A stretch of 64,000 nucleotides of DNA from Tetranychus cinnabarinus (taxonomy: Eukaryota; Arthropoda; Arachnida; Trombidiformes; Tetranychidae): assembly GCA_022266195.1 (NCBI GenBank), contig WHVY01000002.1:13469001-13533000 (forward strand). Reading direction: 5' to 3'. Both the position numbers and the translations under genes were made by a program. Positions 18,784 to 31,229 of this stretch are shown here, piece after piece. The notes under the pieces were generated by a model. That model ran no database searches and was not told the origin of the DNA. It saw only the letters and a program-made list of their open reading frames with translations. Within the stretch, counting starts at the first letter, position 1. Each line of letters opens with the position of its first letter.

Positions 18784-19832
18784 ATGAAAAATTTAATTTT
18801 CACAATAACTTGCGTTCTTATTTCTTCAGGTGAGTATTTTAAATCTTTCATTTTCCCACTCTTTTTCAAACCTGCCTGATCAATCTTACTCGTTTCCTTA
18901 CTTCGTCTTCCTTAAAACTCGTTCCATTTTGTTAATTGATGTTTCTGTTTCTTCTGAAATAGACTTGGTTTTTGCTTCGAAGTGTAAAAAATCTGAAGAT
19001 GCAAAGGTTGACACTTGTGCTCAAAGACTTTTCTTATTTGGAGACAGAACCTCAGTTGGTTTCCCTGAAACTGAGGAAGGACTTGCTAATTATTGCAGGT
19101 AACTGTTTAAAAAAATTAAATGTTTATCCTTTTTACTTATTTCTCTTATCTCGGTGTCCATTCTCATTCAGTCTGGCTAGAGAAACTGAAAAGTGCATTA
19201 AAGATTACTCTCGTCGGTGCTTAGCTGCTTTCCCTCGTCAAGTTACCAATCTTCTCGTCTTTGGTATTGCAAATCAACAAAAGAAGTACTGTAAAAAGGG
19301 TGGATCAGCAATTGTTCAACATGGTAAATGTGGTAATTCTGATCTTGAAAAAGGACACAAATGCATGGATACTTACATTGATCATCTGTACGGCATTCAA
19401 GAAAGTGAAGATGCAAACAAGAAAATTCCATACGTTTGCTGGTAAGTTGTGTTTATCAAATTAACTGCTCTTGTTGCTTTTGACAAATCAAAGTCAATCA
19501 AAGGAGAGACAGTTGTTTATAAATTGTTAAACTCTAAATAATTTTTCTTTCAATCTTCTATTCTCTAATTTAGCTCATTTTACAAATTCAAAAGATGTGT
19601 TGTCGCCAATCTACGTCGACAAAAATCAACTTGCAACCGAGAATCAATCAATTTCTATGCTGGTTTAATCCATGGTATAGCTGCTGATGTTTTAGAACTC
19701 ATCTGTGCTGAGTACAAAGAAAACTCTACTCAATGTAGTGAAACTCTTAAAACTCTTCCTACCAGAAAACCAGATACAACAAAAAGCAAATCTATTCTAC
19801 CTCCTTTCACAGCAATCATGGAATCTTTATAA
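18784..19832 (+). CDS. Secreted cysteine-rich protein (four exons)
   Basis: Exons 18784-18829, 18963-19098, 19172-19441 and 19574-19832 join in frame to 236 residues, each junction GT-AG. A signal peptide (MKNLIFTITCVLISS) is split from the rest by the first intron. The mature protein has regularly spaced cysteines (CKK, DTCAQ, NYC, KCIKDYSRRC, KKYC, GKCG, HKCM, YVCCSF, RCVV, TCN, ICAEY, TQC), consistent with a helical disulphide-bonded extracellular domain like those in arthropod 27-kDa haemolymph-type or DUF19-like secreted proteins. That family link is tentative. No catalytic motif is visible. Confidence 0.75.
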
Positions 19833-20305
19833 TTGGCTTTACGATTTCAAACATTCTTTTAATTGATCTCATCTTAAATCATCATTGTTATTTTAATCAC
19901 ATTTTCATCTTCATCAGACAACCACCATTCAACATTATTCTAATATTATCATTATTACTATTACTTTTTACGATTCATTAGTTTTTGATGGTTTTTATAT
20001 TTTTCATAATTTAACAAGGGTAATCAATTTCATACCTTGGAACTATTCTCTAGCGATTTACTGATTATTTTAAAAAGGCAATACTTCAATATCATCTCTT
20101 ATTTACATTTGCCTTCAAATTTTCATGACAAAACGTCAATTTGTAAAAAAACCACTTTTAAAATAAATGGAATCATTCACTGATCGAAATAAAGACTACA
20201 TTAATTTCATTATTCATCTTAGATTTAATATGTCATGTTGTATTACATCTTAAATGTTACAGGGGCCTTAAAAACTGTTCATTTTGTTCAGAGATTTCAA
20301 CTGTT
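19833..20305. other. Intergenic spacer with 3' flanks of two convergent genes
   Basis: About 470 nt, AT-rich, between the Cys-rich gene and the convergent Ser/Gly-rich gene. It holds AATAAA-like poly(A) signals, including one at about 20,188. Nothing else recognised. Confidence 0.4.
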
Positions 20306-20760
20306 TCATTTGCCGCTCGTATTCCCACCTCGACCTCGACCAGACTGTCCCCTCTGTCCTCTCTGTCTTCCTTGTCCAGAACTTGAACCAGAACTTGAAC
20401 CAGAACCTGAACCAGAGCTTGAACCAGAGCTTGAACCGGAGCTTGAACCGGAGCCTCTTTGTGAGCCAGAAGAGGAACCCTGCATTTGAGGCATTCCACC
20501 ACCAGAGTTGGATGAGGAGCCTCCTTTTAACACAAAGAGAGTTTGCAATTTAAAAACAAACTGTTTAGATCAAGTGATTACTGTTAGTTCTTACCTGAAT
20601 TTCCTGGCATTCCCATTGATTCGCCATTAGAGCCTCCTGGTGGAGAAGGAGGACCACCCGAACCTGAGTTTCCAGACTGACTACCGAAACCTCTTCCAGC
20701 TTGAGCGTTGATGATCAAACTTACGATGATTAAAATAACGAGACAAAATTTGTAGTTCAT
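20306..20760 (-). CDS. Secreted Ser/Gly-repeat protein (two exons)
   Basis: Exons 20760-20595 and 20523-20306 join in frame to 127 residues. A clear signal peptide (MNYKFCLVILIIVSLIINAQA) precedes a Gly/Ser/Pro-rich chain. Exon 2 contains SSGS-type repeats encoded by an imperfect 12-bp tandem array at about 20,376-20,455, then a Gln/Arg/Gly-rich tail (GQGRQRGQRGQSGRGRGG). Such composition is typical of structural secretions (cuticle, silk-like, glue) in arthropods; the specific role is unknown. Repeat copy number is likely variable between strains because the array is nearly perfect. Confidence 0.7.
20376..20455 (-). repeat. 12-bp tandem repeat coding for Ser/Gly repeats
   Basis: Six to seven units related to GAACCAGAACTT / GAACCGGAGCTT on the plus strand, encoding SSGS-like units on the minus strand. 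Units differ at one or two positions. Confidence 0.8.
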
Positions 20761-21506
20761 GTTGACGATGGAAAATTTAACTTTCAATTCAATTCAAACT
20801 TTCAAAAATCTATTTAGAAACGTTAATGATAACTTTTGATTTGAAATTTTGTCTTTTATACTTTAGATTGTTAGGGATGCGTCAATGGTGCATCTGTTCA
20901 AACATCGATCGATCACTAAATTATCACTTATCGTTTTCCATGCCTGTCTAATAGTCTAGTTTTGGTAGAACATTAATTTTAATTGATTAAGCCTCGTAAT
21001 GAAAGGTTTCTAGCTTTTCGCACCGCAAAAACATAAATATTGCATTGTTGATAGATATTGACACAACTTTTGATTGATTTGCAGTAATTCCCCTCACTGT
21101 TGACATTTTAAACACTATTGATAAGTTGACCATTTCAAGATTTGAAAATTAATGACAATGTTGCAGAAATCCATAACTCGGGTCTGCCATTTTTTTAAAT
21201 CAAACTCCAAACGATATTTGTTTAGGAAAAGATTTTTTTTAATAAAAAAATTTGAAACCAGAGAAAACTTAAATAGATTTTGGTCAAATTTATAAAATTC
21301 AATTAGAGGTAAACAAGTAGCAGATTATGATAGAATACACATGAAAATTAATTAGTGGATGAAGAAGAAGTAAAGTCAATGAAAAGTATACTTTAAATCA
21401 TCTAAATTGAAATGGATGCAATTGTGATGAGATGAATTTTTATAGAGGAGAGAAAGATCAGCATAAAGGTGAGCTGCTTTATCAAGGTGGGTGAAAATTA
21501 ACTAAT

Positions 21507-24500
21507 TTAAAGGAAAGGGAAAAGTGATGCATAAGGTGAGCTAGCTGAGCCCATCATTCCTGATCCTCCTAAACCACCGTTACCACCATAACCACCATAG
21601 CCACTGTAAGCATCACTAGGTCCACCGCCATAACCTGACATAGCTGCCATTGAGTAAGGATCCATACCAAAACCATATGGTGAGCCATACATGCCATTCA
21701 TACCGGCAGGACCAGATCCAAGGGCTGGATTAGCCCCAGAGCCGTGATTAATAGCTGTTGATGTTACACCATTAACATTGGCTTGATTTGCTGGTCCACC
21801 AGAAGCTCCGAAATATGGATTAATGGGATAATTCATTGGATAGTTAACTGGTCCTTGAGGTGCCATACCGTGGTTTTGACTGAATCCATAGTTGAAAATT
21901 CCACCAGGTAAAGTGTTTAATTGACCAGAGGAGGGAGATGAAGTTGTGGTTTCACTTGAAGATTTTGCATCCTCCTTGGCTTCAGGTTTAGTTGAAGAGG
22001 CGGCTGTGGTTGGTGAATTGTTTCCTTGATTTGGGGAAATGTTTGATGTGTAACCATTATTGGGTTGGAAGAAACCGTTTGATCCCAATCCTCCGGGATA
22101 ACCTCCAGGTTGGCCTGGATAGTATTGACCGCCTTGTTGACCTGGACCTGAGAAGGGTAATAGACCAGGACCAGAGGGTTGGTTAAAACCAGGGGCTCCT
22201 GCACCATACATTTGAGCTAAAGCGTTAACTTGTTGAGGATAAGCTGAATAGCCTTGTTGGTGGTAGACATTGATATTGGGTGATCCTGGGTTCTGTGTAT
22301 CAAAATAAATTAAACGTCAATAAATTGATTGTGAATTCAAGATTTTTAATTCAACTTCCAAACTCATTTCCAAATATCAATTTTATAACCTTATTACCAA
22401 TTTGACAAGATAAACATGACCTGATATTGTCTTTGGTTCAACAGAGACAAGCTAATGTATCAACTTGCAATTTAATGAAATCATGTTGATATCTATTGAA
22501 AATGAAACAGCAGGAAGTTTAACTGATTTAACTTGGTAATAATGGTTAATATTGAATAAGAGTCAACCACTGAATCGTCAATTTTAATTAGTTCACCCAC
22601 CTGATAATAGTTGTATGGATTAAGATTGTGATTTTTCAAGTTTTGATCAATATGTCCTGGATCCTGAGCAAGGTAGCAACAAAGCGCAAAATGAAAAGAG
22701 ATTAAAATTAATAAATGAATGAGTTAATAAAATTTTTCAAGCTTGACTTTTATCATGTATAATAATTGGAGGGAAAAATGATCATGTTGATAGTTTGGTC
22801 TTATTATTGGTGTTAATAGTGAAATTTGTTGACCGTTTGTTGTCAACTGTTTCTCTCGTTAATCTACATAACAATTATCATTGCTTGAAATGTAAAATTA
22901 AGTTTCTCTAAACAAGAATGACCTGAAAGTGAAATGAAAAGGAGAAGATGTTGATCATCATATTAATGTAATATCATGATAAACCTGAAAATGAAACAAA
23001 TGCATGAAAAAGGCCTGAAACAAAAAGAGGTGAGAAAGTGGGAAATAAGGAGTGACATTAGGACCAAGAAATATAAACAAAAGCACACCCAAATTATTAT
23101 TAGTGAATCCGGTGACCTGAAAATTTCAATTGTCTTTAAACTTTACCGAGACCATGATTAAGTATTCTTGATTCTTGCTTGGATGAAAATTTATCACTTC
23201 TTTATCCGGTTGTTTCAACGCTTCATGTCAGGCTAAAATGATATTGATAATAAGCCGATCATGTCAGATAATTGTAATTTACTGATGTTCATTCACTGTT
23301 AATCAATTAATAAATAGAAGGTAATCTTCACTAAATTCATTACACCATCTCTCTATCAATCAATAATGTAGATACTAATTAGTGAACACTAATTATAGTC
23401 AGTAAACTTATTATTAAGACTTGTAAAGCATATAAAGAAGCATTTGAATATTTGGGTGAAATTGCAATCAAACAATCAACTAATCGATTAACTGTAAACA
23501 CTCAATTTTCAAACATTACTAATTAAATTTCAGCTGAAATGGATGCATTCAGTTTGTTTGTTTGTCTATGAATTTAAAATCTTTGTTCCTCAATGATTGA
23601 GTGAACTCTATCAATTTAATTGAATGCTGGTTAAATAAATCAAAATGATTTGTCTTAATAACAATTAAAGCGTTTTCAATTTTTTTACAATGTGTTCATT
23701 CCCATTATAAAGCGTGTAAAGATTTTCTCATTCAAATGTTGAATATGAATGGTAATGAATACATTGTTTTGCAACGCAATGGTTATTGTTATTAATCTAA
23801 TGAACTAATTAATTTTGAATAATCAATTTTTAATAATAAACTTTCTATTTAGCTGTTCTAATTAGAATGCATGTCAAGTAGACATTATGATAGGTCAAAT
23901 GAAACTATTATTCTAGAAAAATGTTAACCTTTGCTTTCACTATCAAGTTAGTCATTCGATGAGTAGGTCATAGAAAAGGTTGAATTTCAATTTTGACAAA
24001 TTAATCGGGTGATTAGAATCTGAATATCTGATTGTACACATGCAATAAAACTACAATTAGAGATTGTGGTTGGATAGAAATTCTGAAAGTTCTTAAGTTA
24101 AGGCTTTGATTTTAAAATAGTAAGGTTATACTTCCAGCATTTTAGGATTGAAATCTCAAGACGAAACAATTGCAACAAAAGCATAAAACTAAGAATCCTA
24201 AGATTATTTGGGTAAACAATTGGGTTAGGTTGGGTTAGCAATCGGTAATGTTGATTGTGACTTTGGGATAATAATGATTGGACTTACTTTGGTTGCTTTG
24301 TTTTCGCTACCAGATTGGGTTAAACTGGATTGATGGTTAACATTGCTGATTGAATAAGAGAAACCGTTTTTATCGGTATTAAAGTCCAACATTGTTTTGC
24401 CATCAGGTCCAAGCTTTTGGGTATAAGAGGGTGACAGAGTACCAAGACCAATTGAAAATTTGGGTTGATCATCACGTTTTACTTGCTTAGCATAAGCTGA

Positions 24501-24647
24501 TGGTGCTGAGACCAAATCTTTGTCATTATTTGAGTGAGATGAGTAGCCTGAAGAAGACGATGAAAAGACTGAAGATGGTTGAAGTACCAATGAAAGGGAG
24601 TAAAAAGACCACAAAGCACAAGATATTAAATTCCGATTTGCCGTCAT
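21507..24647 (-). CDS. Gly/Pro/Asn-rich secreted or extracellular protein (three exons)
   Basis: Exons 24647-24288, 22663-22601 and 22292-21507 join in frame to 402 residues. Exon 1 begins MTANRNLISCALWSFYSLSL, a probable signal peptide, then a Ser-rich run and a segment with KRDDQPKFSIGLGTLS. Exon 2 adds a 21-residue polar link. Exon 3 is low complexity: PGQPGGYPGGLGSNGF, Gln/Asn/Gly repeats and a C-terminus of YGGYGGNGG type. The make-up resembles cuticular or matrix proteins of arthropods. No enzymatic motif is present. Introns are 1.6 kb and 308 nt, longer than in neighbouring genes. A further 5' non-coding exon is possible. Confidence 0.65.
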
Positions 24648-27600
24648 ATTGAAACTAGTCGTTGAAACAGTGAAAAAAGAACAAGAAAACAATTTTATCA
24701 ATAAGAATAGGTGAGTTGAGCTGTGTTCGAATCGTGTACAAGTTACTATGATGTTGAGTTTACTTACTGATTATTGAAACTGCAGAATGAACGAGAGAGA
24801 GAGAAAAACAACAAAACCGATTGATGGTCAACAAGCTTATGGATAGATTATATGGATTTTCTTGAATGTCGACAATTATCAAATGATCAGGAAAGAAAGG
24901 CTTACTCCAAGTTTCGTCAACTTTCAGCAACTTGTCTTTCTCTTTCTGTTTCACTGTCTTTCCAAGTCAATGAATTTTCTTCTTAAATCAGGCGGAGTCC
25001 AATTGTTAGGCTTAAGGGAACCAAAAACACTAATTTATGTATCATTATAGTCGTCATATTGCCGTTATCTTGATACCTTTCTTTCGTTTCTCCTCCTATG
25101 TTTTCATATCTTGATACCTTTTCTGGTTGAAGCTTCTTTCATCTTGTTAAGGGCGTTAAAATGAATTGTAACAACAACTTTCACCAAAGCGTAACGTTGA
25201 ATCGAGCAAAAGGGAAACCTGAAAGTTTAACGTGAAATAACAAGATGAAATTATACAAATATAATAATAAGAGTATACAGTAAGGAAAGGCAAAAACAAA
25301 TATGTAACATTATTTCAAGCATAAAGCTATAAAGCATAATTACCTGGAAATATAGTGACCGTCATTACAGTCAAATGTATTAAATGCCTTTTATCATTAG
25401 CACCATCTTCATTATTCTGGATTTGCCAGGTTTTTCGGGAAACACACATTCGGCTTGTTGACCCTTTCTACGAGCCGATGAGCAAAATTTACATGTCATT
25501 TAACAATGATTTCAATTGATATTTTTAGATCTTTAACTTCAAACACTTTTACTGGTTATGGGTAACAGCGATTATTGACCTCACTTTCTCCTGGTTCCAT
25601 GTTCAATCACCAAATCGAGTCCAGTGAACACCAAGACAATTAATGTCCATCACCTAAATACATCACCATTTGAACGGCTATTTGGAATTGGGTTTTTCTT
25701 TTGGGTTTATTATTGTTGGAATCACACCAGCTTACACTTATTGTTGAAAACAAATATTGCTCATAATTTAGGCAAATAGAATCAATTTACTATTTCTCAG
25801 GTAATTATCAAAATGTAAATTGTATCTCTATTAATTTCATTAGACATGCAAAATGTTGGCTAATTTAATGGTAATATAATGTAACTAAATGGTTAACGCC
25901 TGATCCATTTGGTTGCAATAGTCACATTGAATGTATTAATAATTGTTTCAACAAATGCGTTATTTGTTTTCTTTATGATTGGAATGATATTTGAATACAT
26001 TTGTAATCAGTGCCCATGATGGATAGCATTTCCGTATTGTCAACTGAACCGAGCCAAGATATTTAATAGTGATTATGGACAGTTTACTGAAAAAATTGGA
26101 TAAATAAACCAAGATTATTTTGTGATTTAGAATAAGGAAATGTGTTTTTCCAAATAATTACATTGCTATCAAACAATGATGATGAGGTAAAATTGCTTGT
26201 ATTTGCTTACATTTTCATCGGATGCGCCTATTCTTTAAAGAATTCAATTTACTGGACGAAAGTCATAAGGTAAATTTAAAGCTGATTTAGTTGATCATCG
26301 CCATTTGATTCTCAGATTGTGTTTGACTTGACCATAAACAGAAAAGAGAAGATCGTAATATTCATCAGCAGCTTTCAGAAATCAACCATCGATAACTCGT
26401 ATTTTCCATAATTTATATCATATCAGCCAGTTGGTGCTAATATTGTCAAATTACTTTATAATTTAGCGATAACTTCGATGCAAATAGGCCATAGCCAAAT
26501 CTGGGAATAAGCTGAATAGGCGAGTTGTTTCAATCCGATTTTTGATTGAGACCAGCGAATGGTGATCCATATCTTCATGTCTGGATTTGAAATGGAAATA
26601 AAAGGTTAAAATATTAATTAAAGGAAAAATCGATAAGTTCAAATTGATACTGATTGACCTATTCACCATTTTAATTAACACGCGTATAATTGTTCAATGT
26701 GAAGTAGAATGGACAGAAAATAGGGAAGAAAAATGTATTCCGTTGGTGTAAACCGCAAGTAGCATAGCTTGATAATTGAACAGCTTTGATTCGATTTCAT
26801 TGATTATCGAATGATCTTTTCCAGATTGACCTTGATTGATAATAATGAAACACGAATAATAATGAATGTGAAAACAAAAAGTGGAACAATTATTAAGATT
26901 CAACTTGATTGAGCATTGTTTACTTAATTATAGTTTGTCCATGTTTATCCACAGAAGCGTGAAGTGCAGAGTGAAGGTAAAGAGTCAACAGCCAGTAGAG
27001 GGAAAATGATCACAATCAAAGGGTAAAATAGAAGATGTTGTTGATTAGAAGAGACAGGAATGATCTTGATTGTGTTACTTGTCAGTGAAGGTTAATAGAT
27101 GATTGTCAAAATTGGTTTTCAATCATTTAGATTAAAACTCTTTTTTTGTTCACTTATTCACTGATTGATGAAACAAAACAAGCATATTGTTGATGATATG
27201 AGTAATAGCGTTCATAAAGCAAATGTAAGATGGGAGGGAACATTGAAAAAGCTCTGATCAAAGATGATTTGTATTCACATCATTTAGTCAACTGAATTAT
27301 TAGCAGAATGAAGAATCATTAATGAGCTATGTCGCGTATCATTAGTAACTACATTTAATTCATTAATTAGAATGTATATTGTTCAAATAAATCGACAAAA
27401 TAGAACCATTCATCATGATATTGTGTTAATTTCATTTTTAAGTCCATTTTTAGGGGTGATTTACTCTTCGGCTATAATGATCATCAGACATCTTTTAAGC
27501 AGAATAATCATAATTTAATGTACAAAGGTTAGTACGACTAATTGGGAATTAATGTCATAATAGGATAATGTTCAAAGATGATAAAACTAAGGATGAGTAC

Positions 27601-28067
27601 ATTGCACTAATATTAAGATGATAATTTTTGTAAAATTACAGCATTTCATGCAGATTTTCAGGCAAGATTATAAAAATAAATATATTTTTTGAATAATTTG
27701 ATTTGTATTGTTCTTAAGAGAAAAAAAATTCGTATAAAATCAATTTTAATTCAAAATGAACGTTTTGTGCATGTTTTTAAAATTGAATGACGCGGTTTTT
27801 TTATGGCTGCAAGTGCAAAATAAGTTCCCATTGACTTCAGTTGAAAGTTTTTCCTGACAAGTTGTTATGTAAACTTGTTTTATTTGATCTTTGGTTTCTT
27901 GTCGTAAAACCCTGTAATCTAAGATGTGATTTAAAGATTGCTGTCTATTCTATTGATTATATTTAGTTTTGTATCTAAATCCAAATTATCATTAACAGTC
28001 CAACATCTTTGCGTTGTAATACTCATCTTTGCTCATCTATAAGACAGAAGCCAGCAAAATTTTCACA
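24648..28067. other. Intergenic host DNA, no gene supported
   Basis: About 3.4 kb of AT-rich sequence with only short, unconvincing open frames (such as 26463-26903). It holds the upstream regions of the Gly/Pro-rich gene and of HSDL2. No repeat family or RNA gene recognised. Confidence 0.45.
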
Positions 28068-29448
28068 ATGATCAACACAGGGTATGTTCCTCAACATATT
28101 TAATCAATTAAAGTTCCTTTATAAAAGTCAATTTTTCGTTTTAAAGTGCACTTGCAGGTCGGACAGTTTTCATTACCGGTGCTAGTCGTGGTATTGGTAA
28201 GGCAATCGCCCTCAAATTGGCAAAAGATGGTTGTAATGTAGCTATTGCTGCTAAAACTGTTGATCCTCATCCTAAATTACCAGGGACCATATATACTGCA
28301 GCTAAAGAAGGTTTGATTATTTTGAAAATCAATACTTAAGGGTAAAAGTCCAAGTCTATAGATTTGTTACCTCTAGGCTTTTTTATTTCATTTCAGTTGA
28401 GGAAGCTGGTGGAAAATGTTTACCTCTCCAGGTTGACATTAGATACGAGGATCAAGTTAAAGATGCCATTGAAAAGACTGTTGCTAAATTTGGTGGACTT
28501 GACATTGTTATCAATAATGCTAGTGCTATTAACTTGACTTCCACAGAAGCTGTTGACATGAAGAGATACGACTTGATGCACAATATCAATACCAGAGGTA
28601 CTTTTGTCACTTCTAAATCTGCCATTCCATTCCTGAAGAAATCAGATCATGCCCATATCCTCAATTTAAGTCCACCTTTGGTGATGAACTCTAGATGGTT
28701 TAAACCTCATGTTGCTTATACCATGGCTAAGTATGGTATGTCTATGTGTGTTTTGGGAATGTCTGAAGAGTTCCGTGATGACAAGATTGCTGTCAATGCC
28801 TTGTGGCCTAAAACTGCTGTCTGGACTGCTGCAATGAATGTTATTACTGATGGACCTGAAATAAGAAAAGTTTGTCGTAAACCTGAAATACTTGCTGATG
28901 CTGCTTACGCCATTCTTTCAAAATCTCCCGAAAAATTCACTGGAAACTTCTGTGTTGATGAAACTTTACTTAAACAAGAGGGTATTACTGATTTTGATCA
29001 ATATGCTGAGGTCAAGGGTGAAAAATTGATGTTGGACTTCTTTTTACCCGATGAATATTATGTTGGTGAAGAACTTCCAGAAAAATTCGGTGATGTCAAA
29101 GATGCAAAAGATGGTTCTAAAGTTGATAGAGTCTTCAAAGGAATCAAAGGCTTGCTCGATGATAATTTGAAGAAACAAATCAATGCTCTTCTACTTTTCC
29201 AAGTTTCTGGTAAAAATTGGATAGTAGACGCTCATGAAAGTAGACCCATTACGGTCAGCCAGAATGAAAATCCTGTGGATAATCCAGATGTAACTTTGAT
29301 TACAGATGAAGAAACATTTTATAAAATGGCAAAGGGTGAGGTCAAGGCAACCAATGCTTTCATGTCAGGAAAGTTAAAGATTAAAGGAAACATCGCTGTC
29401 GCAATGCAGTTGGAGAAGTTATTTGGTAAAATTAAGGCAAAACTATAG
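28068..29448 (+). CDS. HSDL2: Hydroxysteroid dehydrogenase-like protein 2 (SDR + SCP2)
   Basis: Exons 28068-28081, 28147-28310 and 28397-29448 join in frame to 409 residues. The N-terminal short-chain dehydrogenase domain shows the Rossmann motif ITGASRGIGKA, the NNAS motif (DIVINNASAI) and the catalytic YTMAKYGMSM (YxxxK). The C-terminal SCP2 sterol-carrier domain is recognisable by KMAKGEVKATNAFMSGKLKIKG. Length and domain order match HSDL2, a peroxisomal/mitochondrial lipid-metabolism oxidoreductase. The C-terminus ends KAKL, not a canonical SKL peroxisomal signal. The 14-nt first coding exon is unusually short but gives a perfect junction. Confidence 0.93.
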
Positions 29449-29923
29449 ATAGCTTTTCAATCGTTCCTGAGAATTTCCTGAATTTTATTTTAATAGAATG
29501 AATTTTTTGATAACTTCTTTAAAAGAGATGAAAATTTTGTTATCCAATAGGCTCTTATATGAAACATTTATTAATAAACGTTTTCTTAAATACCAAAAAT
29601 TGTTAATTTCTAGCTAAAATTTGAAGATATCCTGTACAAGTATTAGTTTGAAAGTCAAAAACTTCTCAAAATGGTCACAAGCATGATCTTCAAAATGTTA
29701 GTCGAGAAAACTGACCAAATTTTGTAGAAACTCAAACTCTTTTGATCGAAAAATGGGCAATTCGAAAGATTGTTACATTATTTAAAAAATTGTCAATAGA
29801 AACAAAAAAGAGAGAGTCACCAAATTACTATCACTAGAGCAACAGATTAGTTGCTGACAAGATCACCAAATAAATGATTGACGATAATTGATTAAATATT
29901 ATTAATTTTATTTTAATCTTTGC

Positions 29924-30801
29924 TCAAAAAAGTGGCTCAGGAAATTCAAATTCCACCTCTTTACCAGTAAGTTTTTTGTATATAGCAGAAAATGTATCAG
30001 TCTGGAAAAGAAGAGAAAAATATCAAAATTAGATAAATATTTAAACCAATTAGCAAAATATATGTAATTTGAAGCAATTCAACTCATATTGAATATCAAA
30101 CTTACTTTGTGCTCTATGTTTGTTTGAAATGTCTTGTCTAAATGAATTTTGAATAAACGTCTTCCATCAAGACAAATACGAGTTCGTTTACCAACTATTT
30201 CAGCAGGATAAACAACATCTGCAAGAATTGCATCGTGTACTGCGGTAAGAGTTCGGCTAAGAAATGAAATGAAAAAGAATGGATAAGTCATTGAAAGGCT
30301 TGAAAATGAACAGAAAAAACTAAAGAATTGGAATGTAAAACTTACCTTCTAGGTCTCTTTTGCTTAGATTTTGATCGTACTTTCCTAGTTGGCTTAGGTA
30401 AAATTGTTCTTTTAGCAACGAAGACAACTGGTTTACCACTGAATTTTTTTTCCAATTCACGAACTATTGGAACATGAAGTTTTTGCCAAGCTCTAAGTTG
30501 AGGTGGAGGTATCCAAACTATGATGGCTTTCCTCCCTTCAGCATCTACTTCTTTAGCACCAACAATATGTAGTTCTCGTAATTGAGCCTTCAGGTCACCA
30601 TTCATTTCAATTTCAAGGAGAGCCTAGATAAAAGAGAAAGAGAAAGAGATATAAAGAAATTAAAACCTCATTTTTTACATAAAACCGGTAAAGTTAAGCT
30701 GAATTAACTGTATAAAAACAACTTACCTGAGATATAGTAGATTCAAATTCATCTACTTTTTCTCCTGGTCTCTTAATGATTTTAGCGTGTGTTGGATGCA
30801 T
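29924..30801 (-). CDS. RpS7: 40S ribosomal protein S7 (eS7)
   Basis: Exons 30801-30727, 30623-30346, 30256-30106 and 30001-29924 join in frame to 193 residues, the expected length for eS7. It opens MHPTHAKIIKRPGEKVDEFE. The core has IIVWIPPPQLRAWQKLHVPIVRELEKKFSGK, then the KSKQKRPRR loop and TLTAVHDAILADVVYPAEIVGKR, and it ends with a FEFPEPLF tail. It is a structural component of the small ribosomal subunit with a role in 18S rRNA processing. This single-copy housekeeping gene shows the region is ordinary euchromatin. A non-coding first exon upstream of 30801 is likely but not placed. Confidence 0.96.
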
Positions 30802-31229
30802 CTTTAGACTTTGTCTAGTCAAAACCAATCAAACAATTCACAAACCTAAAATAAGTCAAAAACGTGTTAGTCAAATACAAGTGAGGTGGCAAGAGTATGC
30901 AACAGGAAACAGACTAAATACATAAAATAACGAAAAAAGTAGCCTTTAAGAAAACAGACAACACAATAGATAATATTTCTAATTTACCTAAAATTAGTCC
31001 AACCAATTAAATTAAATTAATCACAATTAAAGGCAGGAAAAACTTCAATATAGATTACCCAGGAAGGCCAGCAGCATTACTATCGATCACTCATACACTA
31101 TTTCCGCCGCAAACTACTATTTCGATTACCAATACAGCTAACTATCGATATATTGATTTTCTGTTTCCGGTTTTTTGTCACAATTAGTTTCTAAGTTTTT
31201 CAACGTTACGAAGCCGTAAGAATCCGTCT

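Noticed and set aside
20235..20553. Open frames with Glu/Pro or Asn/Leu repeats on the plus strand over the Ser/Gly gene.
   Set aside because: Antisense shadows of the 12-bp repeat; the minus-strand gene has a signal peptide and a good splice junction.
26463..26903. Two short minus-strand open frames.
   Set aside because: No start context, family motif or consistent splicing.
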